A stretch of 11,839 nt of DNA from UBA931 sp036825435 (GTDB lineage Bacteria > Pseudomonadota > Gammaproteobacteria > Burkholderiales > Casimicrobiaceae). The number at the start of each line of letters is the position of its first letter. Within the stretch, counting starts at the first letter, position 1. Below are positions 1 through 5,718 of the stretch, piece after piece. The position numbers were made by a program, and so were the translations under genes. The notes below the pieces were generated by a model, which was not told where the DNA came from, searched no databases, and saw only the letters and a list, made by a program, of their open reading frames with translations. The DNA is taken from contig DAISYG010000067.1 in NCBI GenBank assembly GCA_036825435.1, forward strand, positions 1 through 11,839, read 5' to 3'.

Positions 1-101
1 AAATTTGAGAGAAGAAAAATGCGGTAGATGCGATTTGATCAGCGGTTCCTTATATCTATCTGCAAAATCTTCTCAAAGAACAACCAGAAGAATATCAACA
101 A

Positions 102-296
102 ATGCGTGCTTTCCGCAAAGAGATGGACGATATTGGCGTCATCGTGCGAAAGACCATCGCGCAATACATCGACATTGACCAGCATCCGGAACAGCAGGAA
201 ATATTGAAAGAAAAATTGGACGGAATCGGTGAAGTCTTGCTTCGTCGCATCAAAAGCGAAGAACGCCTACTCTATCCACTGTATCAGGGAGAGTGA
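102..296 (+). CDS. 3' part of a hemerythrin-like / Rsd-like helical-bundle protein
   Basis: From the first ATG this frame gives 64 residues, but it stays open back to base 39 and the upstream residues also look coding, so the ATG at 102 is probably internal and has no good ribosome-binding site. The sequence is helical and charged. It ends in EERLLYPLY, which resembles the last EExxLYP motif of hemerythrin (HHE) domains, while the preceding GIGEVLLRRI also resembles the last helix of Rsd/AlgQ anti-sigma proteins. At the site four residues before EE, where hemerythrins carry an iron-binding His, there is Arg, so classical iron binding is doubtful. Stops at 6-8 and 36-38 close this frame upstream. 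A complete gene would have to enter the window in another frame, so this may be a frameshifted or degraded gene. The stop overlaps the convergent dprA end by 13 bases. The family assignment is tentative. Confidence 0.4.
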   Translation: MRAFRKEMDDIGVIVRKTIAQYIDIDQHPEQQEILKEKLDGIGEVLLRRIKSEERLLYPLYQGE

Positions 297-1453
297 GACG
301 ACGCAGTGGTGCGCCGTTGCCAGCGTCCACCAGGCAACATGGTCACATCACCCGAGAGTTCGAGCTCGGTCAGCGTTGCTGACAGCGCTTCAGCACTGAA
401 CGTAGTGCGTTCCATCAACACATCAAAATCAACCGGATCATAGCCGAGCGCAGCGAGCACGGGGTGCTTCTCGTTCATCGTGGCTGCGGGTACAGTTGCA
501 TTCGCTTTTTTCGTGCGTTTGGCGGGCGATGATTGCGGGCGCGGACGAGCGTGCGCCAACGCCAGATCAAACTGTGACGACGAACATAATGACGGCAACT
601 CGTCGAGAATGTCCTGCGCGGTTTCCACGAGTTTTGCACCTTCGCGGATCAGCTTGTGGCAGCCTTTGGAAAATGGCGAGTGAATCGAGCCGGGCACGGC
701 AAATACTTCGCGCCCCTGCTCGGCGGCAAGACGCGCGGTGATCAACGAACCGGACGACAGTGTTGCTTCAACCACCAAAACACCTTGCGATAATCCGCTG
801 ATGATGCGGTTACGACGCGGAAAGTTTTCGCGCAGTGGCGGCGTGCCGGGCAGAAATTCGCTGATGATGCCGCCTTTTTCGGCGATTCGATGTGCCAGAT
901 CGCGATGTCGCGCCGGATACACACGATCAGGGCCGGTGCCGATCACGGCGAGCGTGTTGCCGCTGCCGAGCAATCCACCATCGTGTGCGGCAGCGTCGAT
1001 GCCGAGAGCCATGCCGGAAACGATCACAACCCCGGCGCGCGCCAACGTTTCGGCAAATGCACAGGCGTTATCCAAACCCTGCGGTGTGGCGTTGCGGCTA
1101 CCGACGATCGCCAGCGCCGGACGATGCAACAGTTCGCGATCGCCGACGAAAAACAGAATCGGTGGAGAGTTATCCAGCGCCAGCAGCAGAGACGGATAAT
1201 CGGTGTCTGCCCAGGTGATCAATTCGTGATCATCTTCAGCCAGCCAATGCATCGTGTTTTCCAGACGCTCGGGATCGGGGGCTTTGAACTGTGCTTTGGC
1301 TTCGGGAACCAACGCGGCGATCTGCGCGCATGGCGCGTCAAGCACCGCCTGTGCGGAACCGAATTCGCGCAACAAACGGGCAAGCTGTGACGTATTCAGC
1401 CCCGAAAGCGCCAACGCCACCCAAGCTTGCGCATGCGTGGCGTCGGTAGGCAT
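284..1453 (-). CDS. dprA: DNA processing protein DprA (Smf)
   Basis: DprA binds incoming single-stranded DNA in the cytoplasm during natural transformation, protects it and loads RecA. The 389-residue product has the full family layout. There is an N-terminal SAM-like helical region (about 1-75). A Rossmann-fold core (about 80-290) carries AIVGSRNATPQG (115-126), SGMALGIDAAAH (146-157), FPRRNRIISGLS (211-222) and SSGSLITARLA (233-243). A winged-helix DML1-like tail (about 325-380) follows a basic, low-complexity linker. The core motifs are intact and length is normal. The ATG lies 14 bases after the LysM gene stop and has no clear Shine-Dalgarno, so translation is probably coupled to that gene. 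LysM-dprA next to def-fmt is a common proteobacterial arrangement. The gene end overlaps the convergent small gene at 284-296. Confidence 0.96.
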   Translation of the reverse strand: MPTDATHAQAWVALALSGLNTSQLARLLREFGSAQAVLDAPCAQIAALVPEAKAQFKAPDPERLENTMHWLAEDDHELITWADTDYPSLLLALDNSPPILFFVGDRELLHRPALAIVGSRNATPQGLDNACAFAETLARAGVVIVSGMALGIDAAAHDGGLLGSGNTLAVIGTGPDRVYPARHRDLAHRIAEKGGIISEFLPGTPPLRENFPRRNRIISGLSQGVLVVEATLSSGSLITARLAAEQGREVFAVPGSIHSPFSKGCHKLIREGAKLVETAQDILDELPSLCSSSQFDLALAHARPRPQSSPAKRTKKANATVPAATMNEKHPVLAALGYDPVDFDVLMERTTFSAEALSATLTELELSGDVTMLPGGRWQRRTTASSHSP

Positions 1454-1467
1454 TGCAGATAATGAGG

Positions 1468-2571
1468 TTACGGGTTACGAACCGCGTCACCCACTTTGGC
1501 GGGATACGTCATGTTGAGCAGCATGCCGTAAGACGCATTATCAAAAGCGCGGAATACAAACACCAAACCAATGCGCTCATCCGGCACTTCGATCATGTTG
1601 GGCTTGAGATAAAACGTGGTTTGGTCGAAGCCCTTGATAATTTGCTCCTGCCCGGTGTTCGGGCGCGGGTCGGGAATCGGCGCCATTTGGCGGTAAACGG
1701 CCAGTACATGACCAACTTCAACGCCTTGGCGCGTACCTTGGTCCAACGTGATGATGTCGGTGCGCCCCATTTCAGCCCCGCCATGTTGCGAGTTGACGAT
1801 GTACGCTTCAATGGACTGATCCGGCGCATGCGGTGCGTAGTGCACCATGGTTTCCTTGGGCATCGGAATCAAACGATCACCGACGCCGATTTCTTCGCGC
1901 ACGCTGACGATGCGCACGGTGCTGGCTTCGTTTTCATGTGAACCAAAACGTTCTACTTCAGCCGTGCCGAGATAGCGATATTCGGTGCCGATGATGTTGC
2001 CGCGAATATCGCGCACGGCTTGTCCAGGACGGAAAATGTTCCAGCGTGTGCCTTTGTTGGCATCAAGCCCCGCCACATAAACAAGATCGTTGTTGGCGCG
2101 CAGGAAACGTTCGCGGTCGCGTCCTTCGATAATCACCGGCGCTTTCGACAACGCCTGTTGTTCGGCGATGAATGAACGCGTCAAAAACGGCTCAATGTCG
2201 CCGGGCGGAATACTGGGAATTGCTTCATGCGGAAGCACGGAAGCGCGCACCGCGGGCGACAAACGCTCAATGGTCAGTCGCGCTTTGCCGTCGATGAACG
2301 AAAGGTTGATGACATCACCCGGATAGATGAGATGCGGATATTTGACCTGGTCACGATTCATGTTCCAGATTTCCGGCCAACGCCAAGGCTTGTCGAGAAA
2401 ACGCCCGGCAATATCCCACAGCGTATCTCCTTTTTTAACCGTGTAGGTACCGGGGGCATCGGTACGAATGGTGAGCGCGTCATCTTGCGTTTGCGCGAAA
2501 GCGCCCAATGAAAAACAGAATGCCACAGAAAAAGCAGCCACTTTTCCAAGCGTGATAAACTTCGGACACAT
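1468..2571 (-). CDS. Secreted LysM-domain peptidoglycan-binding protein
   Basis: With the ATG at 2571 the product has 367 residues. I chose this start over an in-frame TTG ten codons upstream because GGAAGGG sits at proper distance before the ATG and nothing useful precedes the TTG. Residues 1-26 form a signal peptide: a short basic start, a hydrophobic core, and a likely cut after AFA at 24-26. A single LysM domain follows at about 42-91, with YTVKKGDTLWDIAGRF (43-58), the PWRWPEIWNMN segment (62-72) and LIYPGDVINL (81-90). LysM domains bind N-acetylglucosamine in peptidoglycan, so an envelope location is expected. The remaining roughly 270 residues have no motif I recognise; similar proteins regularly precede dprA in beta- and gammaproteobacteria and lack a firm function. 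It is the first gene of the lysM-dprA pair and is divergent from def. Confidence 0.9.
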   Translation of the reverse strand: MCPKFITLGKVAAFSVAFCFSLGAFAQTQDDALTIRTDAPGTYTVKKGDTLWDIAGRFLDKPWRWPEIWNMNRDQVKYPHLIYPGDVINLSFIDGKARLTIERLSPAVRASVLPHEAIPSIPPGDIEPFLTRSFIAEQQALSKAPVIIEGRDRERFLRANNDLVYVAGLDANKGTRWNIFRPGQAVRDIRGNIIGTEYRYLGTAEVERFGSHENEASTVRIVSVREEIGVGDRLIPMPKETMVHYAPHAPDQSIEAYIVNSQHGGAEMGRTDIITLDQGTRQGVEVGHVLAVYRQMAPIPDPRPNTGQEQIIKGFDQTTFYLKPNMIEVPDERIGLVFVFRAFDNASYGMLLNMTYPAKVGDAVRNP

Positions 2572-2599
2572 ATTAGAACCCTTCCACAAGCGGGAAAAC

Positions 2600-2628
2600 A
2601 ATATAATTTTCAGAATAAACTACCACAA
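2600..2628 (-). promoter_or_regulatory. Sigma-70-like promoter for lysM-dprA
   Basis: Read on the minus strand, TTGTGG (plus 2623-2628) is followed after 17 bases by TATATT (plus 2600-2605), five of six matches to the -10 consensus. Transcription would begin near 2593 and give a leader of about 22 bases holding the GGAAGGG ribosome-binding site. The -35 match is weak (three of six). The surrounding 2572-2690 region is AT-rich and must also hold the def promoter. The best -35-like sequences for def are TTGCAA (2638-2643) and TTGCAT (2650-2655), but neither has a well-spaced -10. Confidence 0.5.
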
Positions 2629-2690
2629 AATAAAGACTTGCAAGGCATTTTGCATGGAATTTCTTAAATTTTAATTTCAGGAGTGTTGTA

Positions 2691-3194
2691 ATGGCTCTGC
2701 TTCCGATCCTCGAATATCCCGATCCGCGACTCAAAACGGTCGCCAAACCGGTGACCGAAATCACCGAGGAAATTCGTCAACTAATCCGCGACATGGCGGA
2801 AACCATGTACGCCGCGCCCGGCATCGGGTTGGCGGCAACGCAGGTGGACGTTCATGTACGGGTGATCGTGATCGATATTTCCGAGGAGAAAGACAATCTT
2901 TTGGTGCTGATTAACCCCGAAATTCTGGCAAAGTCGGGCGAGGTTTACGGAGAAGAAGGCTGCTTGTCGGTACCGAATTACTACGAAGAAATCAAACGTG
3001 CGGAAAAGGTCACCGTGCGCACAATGAACGAAGACGGCAGCACGCGCGAGTTCGACGCGGAAGGAATCCTCGCCGTATGTATTCAGCACGAAATGGATCA
3101 TTTGCACGGCATCCTTTTCGTCGATTATCTGTCGCCGCTCAAGCGCTCGCGGATCGCCCGAAAGCTGAAAAAACAAAGACAGATCACGATGTAA
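2691..3194 (+). CDS. def: Peptide deformylase
   Basis: This metalloenzyme removes the formyl group from the N-terminal methionine of nascent proteins at the ribosome exit. The 167-residue product has all three family motifs: GIGLAATQ (44-51), EGCLSVP (89-95) with metal ligand Cys91, and QHEMDHLHG (132-140) with ligands His133 and His137 and catalytic Glu134. The length matches bacterial type I enzymes. AGGAG at 2679-2683 stands seven bases before the ATG and fixes the start. The gene is followed 29 bases later by fmt, which performs the opposite reaction on the initiator tRNA; the two are very often an operon. Nothing unusual is seen apart from a short basic tail (KRSRIARKLKKQRQ) typical of proteobacterial enzymes. 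Confidence 0.98.
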   Translation: MALLPILEYPDPRLKTVAKPVTEITEEIRQLIRDMAETMYAAPGIGLAATQVDVHVRVIVIDISEEKDNLLVLINPEILAKSGEVYGEEGCLSVPNYYEEIKRAEKVTVRTMNEDGSTREFDAEGILAVCIQHEMDHLHGILFVDYLSPLKRSRIARKLKKQRQITM

Positions 3195-3223
3195 CTTCGG
3201 CAACGGCGTCGAGAGGAGAAAAA

Positions 3224-4168
3224 ATGCGCATAGGTTTTGCAGGAACGCCGGATTTTGCGGCGACGGTATTATCGGCGATCGTGGCGGCAGGGTATATTCC
3301 TGAGTTTGTGCTTACTCAGCCAGATCGCAAGCAGGGTCGCGGTATGAAGCTGATGCCATCACCAGTCAAGCAACTGGCGCAGAAACACGGCATTGCGGTG
3401 TTTTCGCCCACGTCGCTGAAAAAAGAAGAGGCGCGGCAGCCGCTCGTGGCACAGCCGCTGGATGTTTTTTTGGTTGCTGCGTATGGCCTGATCTTGCCGC
3501 AGGAAATTCTCGATTGGCCGTGTTTCGGCTGTCTCAATGTTCACGCGTCACTGTTGCCGCGCTGGCGCGGCGCGGCGCCAATTCAGCGTGCGTTGTTGGC
3601 GGGCGATGCCGAAACGGGCGTGACGCTGATGCAGGTCGATGCGGGATTGGACAGCGGCGCGATCATCAGCGCGCTGACGACGCCGATTACCGCAAACGAC
3701 ACGGGCGGATCTCTTCATGATCGGCTGGCGGAGCTTGGCGGACAGATTGCGGTTGCGGGATTATGCGAGTTGGAACAAAAAGGTGAATTGCGCAACACGC
3801 CACAGCCGGAAGAGGGTGTGACCTACGCCGACAAAATCGGACGCACCGACGGAAAAATCGACTGGGCGCAGGATGCGCGCGCAATTGAGCGCATGGTGCG
3901 CGCATTCAACCCGTATCCGACGGCATTTGCCGAGTGGCGTGGTGCGCCGGTCAAAATCTGGCGCGCACAAAATGTGTCACAAGAGAAAGCGCAAGAGACT
4001 GCGGCAGCGCCGGGGACTGTTTGCGCGTGCTCGCGCGATGGCATTGATGTCGCGTGCGGATGCGGCACGCTTCGTCTCCTTGAGCTGCAACCACAAAACA
4101 GCAAACGCATGAACGCGTCCGCATATCTGGCTGGGTATCGCTTATCCGCTGGTGATATGTTGATGTAA
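3224..4168 (+). CDS. fmt: Methionyl-tRNA formyltransferase
   Basis: The enzyme transfers a formyl group from 10-formyl-tetrahydrofolate to Met-tRNA(fMet), making the initiator tRNA. The start is the ATG at 3224, not the longer open frame, because AGGAG (3214-3218) precedes it and MRIGFAGTPDFA is the canonical N-terminus. It gives 314 residues, the usual size. The N-terminal domain (1 to about 190) carries NVHASLLPRWRGAAPIQ (105-121) with Asn105 and His107, and DAGLDSG (139-145) with Asp143; these correspond to the catalytic Asn, His and Asp of the family. The C-terminal tRNA-binding barrel covers about 205-314 and includes RAFNPYP (226-232). That domain is unusual in holding four closely placed cysteines (267, 269, 278, 280). 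The gene usually downstream, rsmB, is absent; an Rrf2 regulator follows after 184 bases. Confidence 0.97.
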   Translation: MRIGFAGTPDFAATVLSAIVAAGYIPEFVLTQPDRKQGRGMKLMPSPVKQLAQKHGIAVFSPTSLKKEEARQPLVAQPLDVFLVAAYGLILPQEILDWPCFGCLNVHASLLPRWRGAAPIQRALLAGDAETGVTLMQVDAGLDSGAIISALTTPITANDTGGSLHDRLAELGGQIAVAGLCELEQKGELRNTPQPEEGVTYADKIGRTDGKIDWAQDARAIERMVRAFNPYPTAFAEWRGAPVKIWRAQNVSQEKAQETAAAPGTVCACSRDGIDVACGCGTLRLLELQPQNSKRMNASAYLAGYRLSAGDMLM

Positions 4169-4254
4169 GAAAGCGAAAAGTTAATATTACATAAACATTA
4201 CGGAAATGAAACAGATATGCAGAAAGGTTCGACGAAGGAAAAAGGTAAAAAACA

Positions 4255-4283
4255 TTGACACGCCTTTCCAAGTGAATGACAAT
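4255..4283 (+). promoter_or_regulatory. Sigma-70-like promoter upstream of the NsrR-type regulator
   Basis: A perfect TTGACA (4255-4260) is followed after exactly 17 bases by GACAAT (4278-4283), four of six matches to the -10 box. Transcription would begin about 60 bases before the regulator's start codon. A second perfect TTGACA occurs at 4315-4320, but the AT-rich sequence after it overlaps the ribosome-binding site, so it is a poorer promoter. Rrf2 regulators often bind their own promoters; I see no clear NsrR-type palindrome here. Confidence 0.55.
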
Positions 4284-4352
4284 AAAGAGGACATGCGCAG
4301 TACGGCTTTTGTTCTTGACAACGGTGATAAATAAAATAATAAGGGAGGCGAT

Positions 4353-4817
4353 ATGAGGCTGAATATTTTTACGGATTATTGCTTGCGTGTTTTGATCTAT
4401 CTCGCGGTGAGTAGTGGACGCTTGACCACGCGTCACGAAATCGCGACAGCTTATCGAATTTCCGACAATCACTTGATGAAGGTGGTCAATTTTCTGGCGC
4501 GCAATGGCTATATTGAAACCGTGCGCGGCAAGAATGGCGGCATGCGTCTGGCGCATATACCGGAAAAAATCGTGATCGGCGAAGTGGTGCACGACTGCGA
4601 GGCCGATATCCCGCTGGTGGTTTGCTTTGCGGACAAGAGAAAAACGAAAAAAGAAGCGTGTCGCCTGGTTGGACAATGCGAATTGCAACACGTTCTGCAA
4701 CAAGGTGTGAAAGCGATGTATCACACGTTGAACCAGTACACGTTGGCCGACGCGATCGCCGATCGTGAGGCGATGCAGCAGCGTTTGGGTATCAAGGCCG
4801 ATGCCGTGCTGGCATGA
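4353..4817 (+). CDS. nsrR: Rrf2-family regulator, NsrR type, with altered cysteine set
   Basis: The 154-residue protein is a DNA-binding repressor of the Rrf2 family. The N-terminus (LNIFTDYCLRVLIYLA, 3-18), the winged-helix wing VRGKNGGMRLA (57-67) and the tail NQYTLADAI (127-135) match NsrR, the nitric-oxide-sensing iron-sulfur regulator, better than IscR. Asp8, which joins cluster binding in studied NsrR, is present. NsrR normally has three cysteines spaced about five residues apart before and within ACRL. Here Cys91 and Cys103 (in ACRL) are kept, but the middle position is a lysine-rich stretch (KRKTKK, 95-100), and extra cysteines occur at 10, 82 and 109. Whether it holds a cluster is therefore uncertain. 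GGGAGG (4343-4348) precedes the ATG. Its stop overlaps the start of the patatin-like gene, so the two are probably co-translated. Confidence 0.82.
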   Translation: MRLNIFTDYCLRVLIYLAVSSGRLTTRHEIATAYRISDNHLMKVVNFLARNGYIETVRGKNGGMRLAHIPEKIVIGEVVHDCEADIPLVVCFADKRKTKKEACRLVGQCELQHVLQQGVKAMYHTLNQYTLADAIADREAMQQRLGIKADAVLA

Positions 4818-5686
4818 TGCCAGACCACGCGCCGTCGAAAAAAAATAATATTGGTTTGGCGCTGGGTGGCGGCGCGGCACGCGGCTGGGCGCACTTGGGC
4901 GTGCTCGACGCGCTCGCTGAGTTTGACATTCGTCCCGACATTGTTTGCGGCACTTCAATCGGCGCCTTGGTCGGTGCGGCGTACGTTTCGGGGAGGGTCG
5001 GCGCTTTAAAAGAATGGGTGTTGACACTGACGCGTGGTGATATCGTGTCGATGCTTGATGTCAATCTGCGCGGTGGACTGATTCGCGGCGATCGTGTCGT
5101 TCAATACTGCGAGGAGCACTTCTTTGCTTCTGACTTTGATTCCGTCGAAAAACCGTTCGCGTGCGTTGCCACGGATCTCGCCAATGGTCGAGAAGTGTGG
5201 CTGCGCGAAGGGCGGCTTGCCGACGCCGTGCGCGCGTCGATTGCATTGCCCGGTCTTTTTTCACCGGCACGCTATCAAGGGAAAAATTTGGTCGATGGAG
5301 GGCTCGTTAATCCCGTCCCCGTTTCATTGTGTCGCGCCATGGGTGCGGATATCGTCATCGCGGTTGATTTGAGTGCCGGTATTGTCGGTAGGCGGTTGCG
5401 CAGCAACGGTGAAAATCATTGGGCGCACAAATTCAGGGAAATGGTAGGCTGGTCGGAAAGCGAAGAACCGCTGCCATCGCTGATTGACGTGGTCGTCAAC
5501 AGCATCAACATCATGCAGGTCAGCATCGCGCGCAGTCGTCAGTCGGGCGACCCGCCGGAAGTCATGATCGCACCCGCGATCGGGCATATCACGGCGATGG
5601 AGTTCGAGCGTGCCGAAGAAGGAATCCTGGAAGGACGGCGCGCGGTTGAAAAACAGGCCGAACTTTTGCGCGAAGCTTTGCGGTAA
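4814..5686 (+). CDS. Patatin-like phospholipase family protein (RssA type)
   Basis: This is a predicted serine acyl hydrolase with the patatin Ser-Asp dyad. In the 290-residue product, the oxyanion loop GGGAARG is at 18-24, the nucleophile elbow GTSIG at 46-50 (Ser48), and DGG at 161-163 (Asp161). ASIALPGLFSP (141-151) is also typical. There is no signal peptide or membrane helix, so it should be cytosolic or peripheral to the membrane. It resembles E. coli RssA and the bacterial NTE-like patatins; the substrate is unknown. The ATG at 4814 overlaps the upstream regulator stop (ATGA); a second ATG at 4817 is equally possible and would lose only one residue. No own Shine-Dalgarno is visible, which fits translational coupling. 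It faces ptsI with a gap of 30 bases. Confidence 0.9.
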   Translation: MMPDHAPSKKNNIGLALGGGAARGWAHLGVLDALAEFDIRPDIVCGTSIGALVGAAYVSGRVGALKEWVLTLTRGDIVSMLDVNLRGGLIRGDRVVQYCEEHFFASDFDSVEKPFACVATDLANGREVWLREGRLADAVRASIALPGLFSPARYQGKNLVDGGLVNPVPVSLCRAMGADIVIAVDLSAGIVGRRLRSNGENHWAHKFREMVGWSESEEPLPSLIDVVVNSINIMQVSIARSRQSGDPPEVMIAPAIGHITAMEFERAEEGILEGRRAVEKQAELLREALR

Positions 5687-5694
5687 CCAATTTC

Positions 5695-5718
5695 CTGAAG
5701 AAAAAGCAATAATTGCTT
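5695..5718 (-). terminator. Rho-independent terminator of the pepE-to-ptsI run
   Basis: On the minus strand AAGCAAT, one base, and ATTGCTT form a perfect seven-base inverted repeat (plus 5704-5718; in practice about six pairs with a three-base loop). It is followed directly by a T-rich stretch, TTTTTCTTC. The ptsI stop codon (5717-5719) lies inside the first arm. The stem is AT-rich and so only moderately stable. Read on the plus strand there is no T-run after the stem, so it should act for ptsI and not for the patatin gene. Confidence 0.6.

Noticed and set aside
3077..3223. Longer N-terminus for fmt, overlapping def
   Set aside because: The family N-terminus and AGGAG both point to the ATG at 3224; the extra 49 residues are a shadow of def.
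3951..5027. Open frame of 358 codons on the minus strand
   Set aside because: It is antisense to the fmt end, the NsrR-type gene and the patatin start; the product is rich in His, Arg and Gln and resembles no family.
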